64,000 nucleotides of DNA. Source: Blastococcus saxobsidens DD2. Lineage in GTDB: Bacteria > Actinomycetota > Actinomycetes > Mycobacteriales > Geodermatophilaceae. The position numbers and the translations under genes are program-made. The DNA lies in assembly GCF_000284015.1 (NCBI RefSeq), contig NC_016943.1, positions 2,149,541-2,213,540 on the forward strand, given 5' to 3'. The notes beneath the pieces were generated by a model that was not told where the DNA came from, searched no databases, and saw only the letters and a list, made by a program, of their open reading frames with translations. Positions 9,364 through 18,190 of the stretch are shown here, one piece after another. The first letter of the stretch is position 1. Each line of letters starts with the position of its first letter.

Positions 9364-10668
9364 GTGCTCGCCCGTATCGACCTGCGTGGATCCGCGCTAC
9401 CCGGCGCCCGTGAGCTGGCCGGCCTGCTGCCGCGAGCCGCCACCGACATCGACTCGGTGCTCGCCACGGTCCGGCCGCTGTGCGAGGACGTGCGGATCCG
9501 CGGCGCCCAGGCGGTGCGGGAGATCACCGCCCGTCTCGACGGCGTGGACGCCGAGGACTTCGCCGTTCCGCAGGCGGCGCTGGACCGGGCCCTGGCCGAG
9601 TGCGACCCGACGCTGCGGGCGGCGCTCGAGGAAGCCATCGCCCGGGTGCGCACCGTGCACGCCGACCAGCGGCGCACCGACGTGACGACCCAGGTGGTCG
9701 CCGGCGGCACCGTCACCGAGCGCTGGCTGCCGGTCCGCCGCGTCGGGCTCTACGTCCCCGGCGGGCTGGCGCCGCTGCTGTCCAGCGTCGTGATGAACGT
9801 GGTCCCCGCCCAGATCGCCGGTGTCGAGTCGATCGCCGTCGCCTCCCCGCCGCAGCGCGACCACGGTGGCCTGCCCGACCCCGGCGTGCTCGCCGCGTGC
9901 GCCCTGCTCGGCGTCACCGAGGTCTACGCCGTCGGCGGGGCGCAGGCCGTCGCCGTCTTCGGCTACGGCGCCGGGTCCTGCGAGCCGGTGGACATGGTCA
10001 CCGGGCCCGGGAACGTCTACGTGACCGCGGCCAAGCGGCTGCTGCGCGGCCTGATCGGCATCGACTCGGAAGCCGGCCCGACCGAGGTGGCGATCCTCGC
10101 CGACGACTCGGCCGACCCCGCGCACGTGGCCGCCGACCTGATCAGCCAGGCGGAGCACGACCCGCTGGCCGGCGCGGTCCTGGTGACGCCGAGCGAGGAG
10201 CTCGCCGACGCCGTGCTGGCGCTGGTGCCGGGGCAGGTCACGGCCACCAAGCACTCCGAGCGGATCACCACCGCGCTCGACGGCAGCCAGTCGGGGATCG
10301 TGCTGGTCGACGACCTCGAGGCCGGGCTGCGCGTCGTGGACGCCTACGCCGCCGAGCACCTGGAGATCCAGACCCGCGATGCCCGCGAGGTGGCGCTGCG
10401 GGTGCGCAACGCCGGTGCCATCTTCGTCGGCGCCTGGTCGCCGGTCTCGCTGGGGGACTACTGCGCGGGGTCCAACCACGTGCTCCCCACCGGCGGCTGC
10501 GCGCGGTTCTCCAGCGGGCTGTCGGTCCAGTCGTTCCTGCGCGGCATCCACGTCGTCGAATACGACGAGCAGGCGCTGGCCGGCGTCGCAGCGCACATCG
10601 ACGCCCTCGCCGGGGCCGAGGACCTCCCGGCGCACGCCGCCGCGGTGCGGATCCGGCAGCGCACGTGA
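9364..10668 (+). CDS. hisD: Histidinol dehydrogenase
   Basis: This is a 434-residue enzyme that catalyses the last two oxidations of histidine biosynthesis (histidinol to histidine, NAD-dependent, zinc enzyme). Family motifs include [20 protein letters not shown], the [12 protein letters not shown] loop, the signature around [16 protein letters not shown], and [11 protein letters not shown]. The GTG start at 9364 is set by GGAGG at 9350-9354; the frame is open well upstream, but that part has no family similarity. It is the first gene of the his cluster, ahead of hisC and hisB. Confidence 0.97.
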   Translation: MLARIDLRGSALPGARELAGLLPRAATDIDSVLATVRPLCEDVRIRGAQAVREITARLDGVDAEDFAVPQAALDRALAECDPTLRAALEEAIARVRTVHADQRRTDVTTQVVAGGTVTERWLPVRRVGLYVPGGLAPLLSSVVMNVVPAQIAGVESIAVASPPQRDHGGLPDPGVLAACALLGVTEVYAVGGAQAVAVFGYGAGSCEPVDMVTGPGNVYVTAAKRLLRGLIGIDSEAGPTEVAILADDSADPAHVAADLISQAEHDPLAGAVLVTPSEELADAVLALVPGQVTATKHSERITTALDGSQSGIVLVDDLEAGLRVVDAYAAEHLEIQTRDAREVALRVRNAGAIFVGAWSPVSLGDYCAGSNHVLPTGGCARFSSGLSVQSFLRGIHVVEYDEQALAGVAAHIDALAGAEDLPAHAAAVRIRQRT

Positions 10669-10741
10669 CCGAGCGTGCGAGGTCACGCGGGGACACAGCA
10701 CGTCGCGGCACGTGGCTGACGAGCGCCAGCGAGGAGGCCGC

Positions 10742-11848
10742 GTGACGTCGCTCGAGGACCTCCCGCTGCGACCCGAGCTGCGCGGCCGCACGCCCTACGG
10801 CGCCCCCCAGCTCCCGGCCCGGCACCGGCTCAACACCAACGAGAACCCGCACCCCCTCCCGGCCGAACTGCTCGCCGACCTCGGCGAGGCGCTGGGGCGC
10901 GCGGCCCTGGAGCTGAACCGCTATCCCGACCGCGATGCCGTGGAGCTGCGCACCGACCTGGCCGCCTACCTGACCCGTAGCAGCGGGGAGGAGGTCCGCG
11001 TCGCGCAGGTCTGGGCTGCCAACGGGTCCAACGAGGTCCTGCAGCAGATCCTGCAGGCCTTCGGGGGAGCGGGGCGCACGGCGCTGGGCTTCACCCCGTC
11101 GTACTCGATGCACCCGATCATCTCGGCCGGCACCGGCACGGCCTGGGTCGACGGCCACCGGGCGGCCGACTTCACCATCGACCCCTCCGCCGCGGTGGCG
11201 CAGGTTCGGGAGGTCGCTCCCGACGTCGTGTTCGTGACCAGCCCGAACAACCCGACCGGCACCGCGGTCGCGCTCGACACGATCGAGCAGCTGTACGCGG
11301 CGACCACCGGCGTACTGGTCGTCGACGAGGCCTACACCGAGTTCGCCCGCACCGGCACGCGGTCGGCGCTCACCCTGCTGCCCGGCCGGCCACGGCTGAT
11401 CGTGAGCCGCACGATGAGCAAGGCCTTCGGCATGGCCGGGCTCCGGCTGGGCTACCTGGCCGCCGACGCGGCCGTCGTCGACACCCTCCAGCTGGTCCGG
11501 CTGCCGTACCACCTGAGCTCGCTCACCCAGGCGGCGGCACGGACGGCGCTGGCGCACACCGACGCCCTGCTGGCCACCGTCGACGCCGTGAAGGCCCAGC
11601 GCGACCGGATCGTGGCAGCGCTGCCGGCGATGAGGCTCACCAGCGTGCCCAGCGACGCGAACTTCGTGCTGTTCGGGCACTTCGCCGACGCGCCCGCGGC
11701 GTGGCAGGCCCTGCTGGACCGCGGCGTCCTGGTCCGCGACGTCGGCCTGCCGGGCTGGCTGCGGGTGACTGCCGGCACCGAGCAGGAGACGGCTGCTTTC
11801 CTCACGGCCTTGGCGGCTGTTGTCGCCGAGCACGGTGGCCGGACCTGA
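10742..11848 (+). CDS. hisC: Histidinol-phosphate aminotransferase
   Basis: This is a 368-residue PLP-dependent aminotransferase that converts imidazole acetol-phosphate and glutamate to histidinol-phosphate. Visible motifs are [11 protein letters not shown] at the N-terminus, [21 protein letters not shown], and the PLP-lysine region [19 protein letters not shown]. The GTG start at 10742 follows GAGGAGG at 10731-10737. A 73-bp gap separates it from hisD and contains GAGCGCCAGCGAGG-type sequence common between genes in this window. Confidence 0.96.
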   Translation: MTSLEDLPLRPELRGRTPYGAPQLPARHRLNTNENPHPLPAELLADLGEALGRAALELNRYPDRDAVELRTDLAAYLTRSSGEEVRVAQVWAANGSNEVLQQILQAFGGAGRTALGFTPSYSMHPIISAGTGTAWVDGHRAADFTIDPSAAVAQVREVAPDVVFVTSPNNPTGTAVALDTIEQLYAATTGVLVVDEAYTEFARTGTRSALTLLPGRPRLIVSRTMSKAFGMAGLRLGYLAADAAVVDTLQLVRLPYHLSSLTQAAARTALAHTDALLATVDAVKAQRDRIVAALPAMRLTSVPSDANFVLFGHFADAPAAWQALLDRGVLVRDVGLPGWLRVTAGTEQETAAFLTALAAVVAEHGGRT

Positions 11849-11926
11849 CGGCCGCGTACGTGCTTCCGGCCACCACCCCGGGTGAGGTCGCGCCGGCCCA
11901 CCGCACGACTCTGGGAGACTGACCGC

Positions 11927-12523
11927 ATGACCCGCACCGCACGTGTCGAGCGACAGACCAACGAGACCAAGCTCGTGGTGGAGCTCGACCTCGACGGCAC
12001 CGGCACCAGCTCGATCAGCACGGGCGTGGGTTTCTACGACCACATGCTCACCGCGCTGTCCAGGCACAGCGGCATCGACCTCACCGTGCAGGCCGACGGC
12101 GACCTGCACATCGACGCGCACCACACCGTCGAGGACGTCGCCATCGCGCTGGGCCAGGCCTTCGCCCAGGCGCTGGGGGACAAGCGCGGCATCACCCGCT
12201 ACGGCGACGCGACCATCCCGATGGACGAGGTGCTGGCGCAGGCCGCCGTCGATCTCTCCGGCCGGCCGTACTTCGTGCACGCGGAGCCCGAGGACATGAC
12301 GCCGATGATCGGGCCGGACTACCCGACCAGCCTCACCAAGCACGTGCTGGAGTCCTTCGCGTTCAACGCGCGGATCAGCCTGCACGTGCGCGTGCTCTAC
12401 GCCGGCCGGGACGCCCACCACATCGTCGAAGCCCAGTTCAAGGCGCTGGCCCGGGCGCTGCGTGCCGCGGTCGCCATGGACCCGCGGGTCACCGACGTGC
12501 CCTCAACCAAGGGCGCGCTGTAG
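11927..12523 (+). CDS. hisB: Imidazoleglycerol-phosphate dehydratase
   Basis: This is a 198-residue monofunctional HisB dehydratase, without the phosphatase domain found in enterobacteria. Metal-binding histidine motifs are [25 protein letters not shown] and [14 protein letters not shown]. The ATG at 11927 follows GGGAG at 11913-11917. It acts after HisA/HisF/HisH and before HisC, all encoded nearby. Confidence 0.97.
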   Translation: MTRTARVERQTNETKLVVELDLDGTGTSSISTGVGFYDHMLTALSRHSGIDLTVQADGDLHIDAHHTVEDVAIALGQAFAQALGDKRGITRYGDATIPMDEVLAQAAVDLSGRPYFVHAEPEDMTPMIGPDYPTSLTKHVLESFAFNARISLHVRVLYAGRDAHHIVEAQFKALARALRAAVAMDPRVTDVPSTKGAL

Positions 12524-12527
12524 TCCG

Positions 12528-12704
12528 GTGAACTTCGGTCTGGCCCTGGTGATCCTGGGCGGGTTCCTGCTGGGCGGGGCGTGGAGCATCTGGCGGGCGG
12601 ATTCCGACACCGCCGGGCGCACCGGGCCGCAGGTCGTGTTCGCCGTCATCCTGCTGATCGCCGCCCTGCTGGCCACCGCGTCGGGCATCCTGCGCCTGGT
12701 CTGA
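12528..12704 (+). CDS. Small two-helix membrane protein
   Basis: This is a 58-residue protein starting at GTG 12528, 4 nt after the hisB stop. Two hydrophobic helices (residues 3-22 and 35-56) are joined by the short loop [13 protein letters not shown]. Third-position GC is high, which supports real coding. It sits between hisB and hisH. I do not recognise a family. Confidence 0.65.
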   Translation: MNFGLALVILGGFLLGGAWSIWRADSDTAGRTGPQVVFAVILLIAALLATASGILRLV

Positions 12705-12825
12705 GAACGGACCCCGTCCTCCCCACCCTCCGCACGCTCGGAGCGGGATCCGGGGCGGGGCCGTGGGCGGGCCGCCGCAGACGGCCGGCTGCTGGAATGA
12801 CCGCGGGCTCTCGCGCGCTGCTGGG

Positions 12826-12831
12826 TAGCGT
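12826..12831 (+). promoter_or_regulatory. Putative -10 box of hisH
   Basis: TAGCGT lies 7 nt upstream of the hisH GTG at 12839 with no Shine-Dalgarno sequence, suggesting a leaderless internal promoter within the his cluster. Confidence 0.35.
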
Positions 12832-12838
12832 GGCAGGC

Positions 12839-13477
12839 GTGCAGAAGGTGGCGGTGCTCGACTACGGCTCGGGCAACCTGCGATCGGTCGAGCGGGCGCT
12901 CGCGCGGGTGGGTGCCGAAGTGACGGTCACCTCCGACGCGCAGACCGCGCTGGACGCCGACGGGCTCCTCGTCCCCGGCGTGGGCGCGTTCGCCGCCTGC
13001 ATGGCCGGCCTCGACGCCGTCGACGGCCGCCGCATCATCGGCCGCCGGTTGGCCGGGGGGCGGCCCGTGCTGGGCATCTGCGTCGGCATGCAGATCCTCT
13101 TCGAGCGGGGCGTGGAGCACGGCGTGGACGCCGAGGGCTGCGGCGAGTGGCCCGGTGTCGTCGAGCAGCTGGAGGCGCCCGTCCTGCCGCACATGGGGTG
13201 GAACACCGTGCAGGCCGCCCCGGGTAGCGCGCTGTTCGCCGGCATCGAGGACGAGCGCTTCTACTTCGTGCACTCCTACGGCGTGCGGGAGTTCCCGCTG
13301 GGCCAGGAGGGCGGCAGCACGCCGCTGGCACCGCCGAGGGTGTCCTGGGCGGAGCACGGCGACCGGTTCGTGGCCGGAGTGGAGAACGCGGCGCTGTCGG
13401 CGACCCAGTTCCACCCGGAGAAGAGCGGTGACGCCGGCGCGCAGCTGCTCACCAACTGGCTCGGCACCCTCCGCTGA
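12839..13477 (+). CDS. hisH: Imidazole glycerol phosphate synthase, glutamine amidotransferase subunit
   Basis: This is a 212-residue class I glutamine amidotransferase that supplies ammonia to HisF. The nucleophile Cys is in [12 protein letters not shown], the His/Glu pair is in [12 protein letters not shown], and the N-terminal [15 protein letters not shown] is typical. GTG 12839 is my preferred start; GTG 12830 is three codons upstream. Its partner hisF is at 16397, beyond three minus-strand genes and priA/ridA. Confidence 0.96.
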   Translation: MQKVAVLDYGSGNLRSVERALARVGAEVTVTSDAQTALDADGLLVPGVGAFAACMAGLDAVDGRRIIGRRLAGGRPVLGICVGMQILFERGVEHGVDAEGCGEWPGVVEQLEAPVLPHMGWNTVQAAPGSALFAGIEDERFYFVHSYGVREFPLGQEGGSTPLAPPRVSWAEHGDRFVAGVENAALSATQFHPEKSGDAGAQLLTNWLGTLR

Positions 13478-13486
13478 CCCGGCGGG

Positions 13487-14251
13487 TCAGCTGCGCAGGT
13501 AGCTGGCCCCGTTGACGTCGATGATCGTCCCGGTGGAGAACCGGGCGCCGGGCGAGGCCAGCCACAGCACCGCCGACGCCACCTCCTCAGGGCGGGCCAC
13601 GCGGCCGTAGGGCGACTGCGCGCGGACGGCATCACCGCTGGCGCCGTCGAGGATCTCCCGGGCCATCTCCGTCTGCACGAAACCCGGGGCGACACTGCCC
13701 ACGGTGATGCCGTGCGGGGCCAGCGCCTGGGCCATCGACTGGCCGAACGCGTTGAGGCCGGCCTTCGCCGCCCCGTAGGCGGGGGTGTTCGGCTCGCCGC
13801 GGAAGGCACCCCGGCTGGTCACGTTGACCACGGCGCCGCCGCCGGCCGCGACCAGGTGCGGCACGGCCCGGAAGGTCGCGTGCATGGCGCCGACCAGGTT
13901 GACCTGCAACGTGCGGGTCACGACCGCCTGCCAGTCCTCCCACGACGTCGCCAGCGCCGGGTGCGCCGTGTAGACGCCGGCGTTGTTGACCAGCACCTGC
14001 AGCCCGCCCAGCGCCGCCGCGGCGTCGGCGACCATCCGGGCGACGGCACCGGCGTCGGCGACGTCGGCCCGGACCACCGTGTGCCCGTCACCGGGCAGCT
14101 CGGCGGCGACCCGCTCGGCGGAATCCTGGGAGCTGCCGTAGTGCACGGCGACCCGGTCGCCCTGGGCGGCGAAGGCCTGCGCGATGGCGCGGCCGATGCC
14201 GCGGGAGGCGCCGGTCACCAGGACGGCGCGGGACTCGGAGGGCTCGACCAC
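13487..14251 (-). CDS. SDR-family oxidoreductase (FabG-like)
   Basis: This is a 254-residue short-chain dehydrogenase. The nucleotide-binding motif is [16 protein letters not shown], followed by NNAGVYT. The catalytic Ser is in NVTSRGAF and the YxxxK motif is YGAAKAG. I chose GTG 14251 because residues from [13 protein letters not shown] match the family opening; this start overlaps the upstream minus-strand gene by 37 bp. The substrate is unknown; FabG-like 3-oxoacyl reductases are the nearest large group. It lies inside the his cluster, convergent with hisH. Confidence 0.88.
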   Translation of the reverse strand: MVEPSESRAVLVTGASRGIGRAIAQAFAAQGDRVAVHYGSSQDSAERVAAELPGDGHTVVRADVADAGAVARMVADAAAALGGLQVLVNNAGVYTAHPALATSWEDWQAVVTRTLQVNLVGAMHATFRAVPHLVAAGGGAVVNVTSRGAFRGEPNTPAYGAAKAGLNAFGQSMAQALAPHGITVGSVAPGFVQTEMAREILDGASGDAVRAQSPYGRVARPEEVASAVLWLASPGARFSTGTIIDVNGASYLRS

Positions 14252-14556
14252 CGCGCCAGTGAACCAGCCGGCAGCCCGGGCAGCACGACGACCCCGTCGT
14301 CGATCGCGGCCAGCACCGGCGGCACCGGCACCGCCGCGGTGAGCGTGGCGTGCCGGGCCACGAGATCGCCCACCGCCGGCCGCACCACCTCGAGAGACCA
14401 GCGCCCCGCCGGCGAGACGACCTCGACCCACCGCGCGGCGGCCGGCGGGCCGAGCACCGCCGACCAGAGCTCCACGGCGGGCGCACGGAGGAGCACCTGC
14501 AGCGCGGGCGGCCACGACGGCGGCGCAGGAGCGGGGGAGAGCAGAGCAGCATCCAC
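14215..14556 (-). CDS. Hypothetical 113-residue protein overlapping the SDR gene
   Basis: The frame from GTG 14556 has nearly all codons ending in G or C, unlike a shadow frame, and no neighbouring gene covers 14252-14556. It encodes a Trp/Val/Pro-rich protein ([35 protein letters not shown]) with no signal peptide or membrane helix. Its 3' end overlaps the SDR gene by 37 bp on the same strand, so the two are probably co-translated. I do not recognise a family. Confidence 0.6.
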   Translation of the reverse strand: MDAALLSPAPAPPSWPPALQVLLRAPAVELWSAVLGPPAAARWVEVVSPAGRWSLEVVRPAVGDLVARHATLTAAVPVPPVLAAIDDGVVVLPGLPAGSLARWSSPPSPAPSW

Positions 14557-14604
14557 CCGGTCACCCTCGGCAGCGGGGGTGAGGGGGCTCTCACCGACCG
14601 GTCC

Positions 14605-15219
14605 TCACCAGCGGCCGCGGTGCACGACCTCGTCCACCGCGCGCCGGCCGCGGCGCAGCGACGGGGACCGGCGGTCGTCGGCGCCCGGGTAGCCGAAGGA
14701 CAGGCAGCCCACCGGCCGGTACTCCTCGGGGACGCCGAACGCCGCCCGGAAGGCGGCCACCCGATCGGCCGGGACGCCGAAGAAGCAGGCGCCCAGCCCC
14801 TCGTCGACCGCGGTCAGCAGCATGAGGAGGCTGGCCATGCCGGCGTCGACGTCCCAGTAGGGAACCGGCCAGCGGGCCTCGTCGCGGTCGGTCCAGCCCT
14901 TGTCCGGCTCCGCGTAGCGGTCGAGGTAGGCGCTCTTGTTCGCCAGCGGCACGACGAGCAGCGGCGCCCGCCGCATGCGGGTCAGCCACCCGTCGGGGCC
15001 GGGCGGGTGGGCAGAAGCACTGCTCGTGGTGGCCGCCCAGAAGCGGTCCCGCTCCTCGGTCGTCTCGAGCACCAGGAAAGCCCAGCCCTGGCTGAAGCCC
15101 GCCGACGGCGCGCGGATCGCGTGCTCGAGCAGCCGCTCCCGCACCTCGGGCGGCACCGGCCGGCCGGGGTCGTAGTCCCGGACCATGCGGCGGCGTCGGA
15201 CGACCTCGGCGAACTCCAC
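14605..15219 (-). CDS. Nitroreductase-family protein
   Basis: This is a 204-residue FMN-dependent nitroreductase-fold protein. The N-terminal FMN-binding Arg cluster is [12 protein letters not shown], followed by [14 protein letters not shown]. The C-terminal half has [20 protein letters not shown] and a second FMN contact near the end. GTG 15219 fits the family N-terminus. The physiological substrate is unknown. It diverges from priA (start 15280), sharing a 60-bp promoter region, and heads the three-gene minus-strand block. Confidence 0.87.
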   Translation of the reverse strand: MEFAEVVRRRRMVRDYDPGRPVPPEVRERLLEHAIRAPSAGFSQGWAFLVLETTEERDRFWAATTSSASAHPPGPDGWLTRMRRAPLLVVPLANKSAYLDRYAEPDKGWTDRDEARWPVPYWDVDAGMASLLMLLTAVDEGLGACFFGVPADRVAAFRAAFGVPEEYRPVGCLSFGYPGADDRRSPSLRRGRRAVDEVVHRGRW

Positions 15220-15267
15220 GGCGCCAGCCTGCCGGAGGGCTCCGGCTCCGGCCGCACGGGACCTCCT

Positions 15268-15273
15268 TACGCT
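15268..15273 (+). promoter_or_regulatory. Putative -10 box of priA
   Basis: TACGCT lies exactly 6 nt upstream of the priA GTG at 15280 and no Shine-Dalgarno sequence is present, so a leaderless transcript is likely. Confidence 0.45.
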
Positions 15274-15279
15274 GTCGCC

Positions 15280-16011
15280 GTGCCGAAGCTGCAGCTGTTC
15301 CCCGCCGTCGACGTCGCCGACGGCCAGGCCGTCCGTCTCGTGCAGGGGGAGGCCGGGAGCGAGACCTCCTACGGCGACCCGCTCGAGGCGGCTCTGCAGT
15401 GGCAGCGCGACGGCGCGGAATGGGTGCACCTGGTCGACCTCGACGCCGCCTTCGGCCGGGGCAGCAACCGCGACCTGCTGGCCCGCGTCGTGGGCGAGCT
15501 CGACGTCGACGTCGAGCTCTCCGGCGGCATCCGGGACGACGAGTCGCTGGCCGCCGCGCTGGCCACCGGCTGCCGCCGGGTGAACCTGGGCACCGCGGCG
15601 CTGGAGTCGCCCGACTGGTGTGCCCGCGCCATCGCCGAGCACGGCGACCGGATCGCCGTCGGCCTGGACGTCCGCGGCACCCGGCTGGCCGCCCGCGGCT
15701 GGACCAAGGAGGGCGGCGAGCTGTACGAGACCCTCGCCCGCCTGGACGCCGAGGGCTGCGCCCGCTACGTGGTCACCGACATCACCAAGGACGGCACCCT
15801 GCGCGGGCCCAACCTGGAGCTGCTGCGCGAGGTCTGCGCCGCTACCCCGCGCCCGGTGATCGCCTCCGGCGGGGTCAGCTCGCTCGACGACATCCGGGCG
15901 CTGGCCGGGCTGACCGCCGTCGGGGTCGAGGGAGTCATCGTCGGCAAGGCCCTCTACGCCGGCCAGTTCACGCTGCCGGAGGCGCTGCGGTTCACCGAGG
16001 AGCTGGCGTGA
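15280..16011 (+). CDS. priA: Phosphoribosyl isomerase A (HisA, likely dual HisA/TrpF)
   Basis: This is a 243-residue (beta/alpha)8-barrel that isomerises ProFAR to PRFAR in histidine synthesis. Actinobacterial PriA enzymes also isomerise phosphoribosyl-anthranilate for tryptophan. Visible features are [18 protein letters not shown] with the first catalytic Asp, [22 protein letters not shown], the PriA-type loop [19 protein letters not shown], and [15 protein letters not shown] with the second catalytic Asp. No trpF is found among the trp genes in this window, which supports the dual role. It is followed directly by ridA (GTGA overlap) and hisF. Confidence 0.94.
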   Translation: MPKLQLFPAVDVADGQAVRLVQGEAGSETSYGDPLEAALQWQRDGAEWVHLVDLDAAFGRGSNRDLLARVVGELDVDVELSGGIRDDESLAAALATGCRRVNLGTAALESPDWCARAIAEHGDRIAVGLDVRGTRLAARGWTKEGGELYETLARLDAEGCARYVVTDITKDGTLRGPNLELLREVCAATPRPVIASGGVSSLDDIRALAGLTAVGVEGVIVGKALYAGQFTLPEALRFTEELA

Positions 16012-16400
16012 GCGTCGTCCGCTTCGCCTCCGGCGCGCCGTGGGAGGCGATCGTCGGCTACAGCCGGGTCGTCGTCCGCGGGGACACCGCCTGGGTGAGC
16101 GGCACGACCGCCACCGTCGACGGCGTCGTCGCCCACCCCGGGGACGCCGCCGCGCAGGCGCGCCAGATCCTGGCGACCATCGAGGCGTCGCTGGAGCGGG
16201 CGGGCTTCGACCTCGCCGACGTGGTCCGCACCCGGATGTACGTCACCGACATCTCCCGCTGGGAGGAGGTCGGCCGGGCGCACGGCGAGGCCTTCGGCGA
16301 CATCCGGCCGGCCACCACGATGGTGCAGGTGGCGGCGCTCATCGACCCGGCGATGCTGGTCGAGATCGAGGCCGACGCGGTGCGGGGGGCGAGCGCATGA
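16008..16400 (+). CDS. RidA-family protein
   Basis: This is a 130-residue YjgF/YER057c/UK114-family protein. Canonical RidA deaminates reactive enamine/imine intermediates made by PLP enzymes. The family core is visible: [49 protein letters not shown] and the C-terminal substrate-pocket strand LVEIEADAV. It overlaps priA by 4 bp (GTGA) and hisF by 4 bp (ATGA), so it is translationally coupled to histidine synthesis. Confidence 0.9.
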   Translation: MSVVRFASGAPWEAIVGYSRVVVRGDTAWVSGTTATVDGVVAHPGDAAAQARQILATIEASLERAGFDLADVVRTRMYVTDISRWEEVGRAHGEAFGDIRPATTMVQVAALIDPAMLVEIEADAVRGASA

Positions 16401-17188
16401 GTCTGGCGGTCCGGGTGATCCCGTGCCTGGACGTCGACGCCGGGCGCGTGGTCAAGGGCGTGAACTTCGTCGACCTGCGCGACGCCGGCGACCCGGTGGA
16501 GATGGCACGGGTCTACGACGCCGAGGGCGCCGACGAGCTCACCTTCCTCGACATCACCGCGAGCTCGGGCGACCGCGCCACCACCTACGACGTGGTCAGC
16601 CGCACGGCGGAGAGCGTCTTCATCCCGCTCACCGTCGGGGGCGGGGTGCGCAGCGCCGAGGACGTGAACCGGCTGCTGCGGGCGGGCGCGGACAAGGTCG
16701 CCATCAACACCGCCGCGGTGGCCCGGCCCGAGCTCATCGCCGAGATCGCCGACCGGTTCGGCAACCAGGTCCTGGTGCTGTCGCTGGACGCGCGGCACTG
16801 CCGGGACGGCGCGCAGACAGAGTCCGGCTTCGAGATCACCACGCACGGCGGGCGCCGCGGGACCGGGCAGGACGCCATCGAGTGGTGCATCCGGGCGGCC
16901 GAGCTCGGCGCGGGCGAGATCCTGCTCAACTCGATGGACGCCGACGGCACCCGCGCCGGGTTCGACACCGACCTGATCCGGCAGGTGCGCGCAGAGGTCC
17001 GGGTGCCGCTGATCGCCAGCGGGGGAGCGGGCGCCGCCGAGCACTTCCCGCCGGCGGTGCAGGCCGGCGCCGACGCCGTCCTGGCCGCCAGCGTCTTCCA
17101 CTTCGGCGTGATGCGCATCGGCGAGGTGAAGGACGCCCTCGCCGGCGCCGGCGTCCCGGTCCGCCACGAGGTCGACACCCCGCTATGA
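16397..17188 (+). CDS. hisF: Imidazole glycerol phosphate synthase, cyclase subunit
   Basis: This is a 263-residue TIM-barrel that works with HisH to make imidazole glycerol phosphate and AICAR from PRFAR. The catalytic Asp is in [18 protein letters not shown]; phosphate-binding and active-site regions are [37 protein letters not shown] and [16 protein letters not shown] 16397 overlaps ridA by 4 bp. Its stop codon at 17186-17188 is embedded in the first copy of a 34-bp tandem repeat. Confidence 0.97.
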   Translation: MSLAVRVIPCLDVDAGRVVKGVNFVDLRDAGDPVEMARVYDAEGADELTFLDITASSGDRATTYDVVSRTAESVFIPLTVGGGVRSAEDVNRLLRAGADKVAINTAAVARPELIAEIADRFGNQVLVLSLDARHCRDGAQTESGFEITTHGGRRGTGQDAIEWCIRAAELGAGEILLNSMDADGTRAGFDTDLIRQVRAEVRVPLIASGGAGAAEHFPPAVQAGADAVLAASVFHFGVMRIGEVKDALAGAGVPVRHEVDTPL

Positions 17189-17286
17189 CATCGTCGTCCT
17201 CCGGACGGCACCGCGGCCATGACATCGCCGTCCTCCGGACGGCACCGCGGCCATGACATCGCCGTCCTCCGGACGGCACCGCGGCC
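17185..17286. repeat. 34-bp tandem repeat, three copies, hairpin-forming
   Basis: Three consecutive 34-bp units run 17185-17218, 17219-17252 and 17253-17286. Units two and three are identical; the first differs at one base. Each carries the hairpin GCCGTCC-TCC-GGACGGC (7-bp stem; one mismatch in unit one) followed by ACCGCGGCC. The array begins inside the hisF stop codon. Related hairpins occur after gltD at 40522-40582. It may act as a terminator and/or be a REP-like dispersed element. Confidence 0.9.
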
Positions 17287-17414
17287 ACGTGGATGCACCG
17301 CTTCGCTGAGCCCCATCGTCGCTCGGTCGCGGAAGCCTCCGGCCCCCACTCCTCACGACAGCCGCTTCGTCGTACCTGCGCGGACCCTCCGTGACACTCC
17401 GGGCCCACTCGGCA

Positions 17415-17454
17415 CGACAGGTCACGCCACGTCGACAGGTCACGCCAGGTCGAC
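17415..17454. repeat. 18-bp direct repeat at the 3' end of the TIGR03085 gene
   Basis: Two adjacent 18-bp units (17415-17432 and 17433-17450) share CGACAGGTCACGCCA and span the stop codon of the minus-strand TIGR03085 gene. The duplication reproduces the last codons and the stop, so a second VDxA-stop lies just beyond the real one. Confidence 0.7.
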
Positions 17455-18051
17455 CCGGGCGACCTCCCGCCGGCCGGCCACCCACAGCAGCAACTCCAGC
17501 GGCTCGCCGGTGACCGTGCGCCCGCCGGCGCCGAAGCGCTGCTCCGCATCCGGCACGTCGCTGCGCCGCAGCACGAGGCCACGCTTCCCGGCGGCGCGCC
17601 GCGCGTACAGGCCCAGGGACGCCCACAGCGCGTCCTGGTCCTCGCGGGTCAGCTCCCGCGGCTCCCAGCCGGGCTGGGCCCGGCGGACGTCCTCGTGGTG
17701 GACGACGAACTCGGAGACGTTGAACGCCTTCGCGGCGGCCGGCAGGGCCATCGGCGACCACGACGGCGGTCCGCTGAGCACCTGGTCGACGACCTCGGCG
17801 TAGGGCGTGGAGGTTCGCATGCGCTCCTCCAGCCGGTGCGACCACCAGGCCAGCTTCTCCCCGCCGGGCAGCAGTTCCAGGCCGTAGCCGGGCAGCGCGT
17901 CGGGCCGGCGGTCGCGCACGGCGAGGTGCGCGGCCAGGTGGGCGGTGGTCCACCCCGCGCAGCAGGTGGGCGCGTCGGGCCCCAGGTCGGCCAGCAGCTC
18001 GGCCAGGGCCGTCCGCTCGAGCTCGTGCAGGGATGGGAACGAAGCGCTCAT
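17440..18051 (-). CDS. TIGR03085-family metal-binding protein (DinB / MDMPI-like)
   Basis: This is a 203-residue protein of the maleylpyruvate isomerase N-terminal / DinB-like four-helix fold. The N-terminal helix ([18 protein letters not shown]) leads to GWTTAHLAAHLAVRDRRPDA, where His residues bind metal. A third metal histidine pair is in FVVHHEDVRRAQP. The family is probably thiol- or mycothiol-linked, but no substrate is assigned. It stands alone on the minus strand after the hisF repeats. Confidence 0.85.
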   Translation of the reverse strand: MSASFPSLHELERTALAELLADLGPDAPTCCAGWTTAHLAAHLAVRDRRPDALPGYGLELLPGGEKLAWWSHRLEERMRTSTPYAEVVDQVLSGPPSWSPMALPAAAKAFNVSEFVVHHEDVRRAQPGWEPRELTREDQDALWASLGLYARRAAGKRGLVLRRSDVPDAEQRFGAGGRTVTGEPLELLLWVAGRREVARVDLA

Positions 18052-18135
18052 CCCGTGCAGTTACCGAGGACGACCCCTCGGCGAAACGCGCGCCGTCGGT
18101 CAGCGGTCGCCCGTGCCCGGCGCCGGTCCGGTCCG

Positions 18136-18164
18136 GTTAGCCGCCCTAACGAAACACGTACGAT
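18136..18164 (+). promoter_or_regulatory. Promoter with overlapping inverted repeat upstream of the ABC exporter
   Basis: An inverted repeat GTTAG-CCGCC-CTAAC (18136-18150) lies where the -35 region would be for the -10 box TACGAT (18159-18164). The first ABC gene starts at 18191 after GAGGAG. The placement fits a repressor operator, but no regulator gene is adjacent. Confidence 0.4.
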
Positions 18165-18190
18165 TCGAAGCCCCGACCCCGAGGAGCACC

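Noticed and set aside
13487..14515. 342-residue SDR with an 85-residue extension
   Set aside because: The extension is the out-of-frame reading of the 14215-14556 gene; the SDR fold starts at GTG 14251.
17185..17286. Possible CRISPR array
   Set aside because: The three 34-bp units are directly adjacent with no spacers, and no cas gene is nearby.
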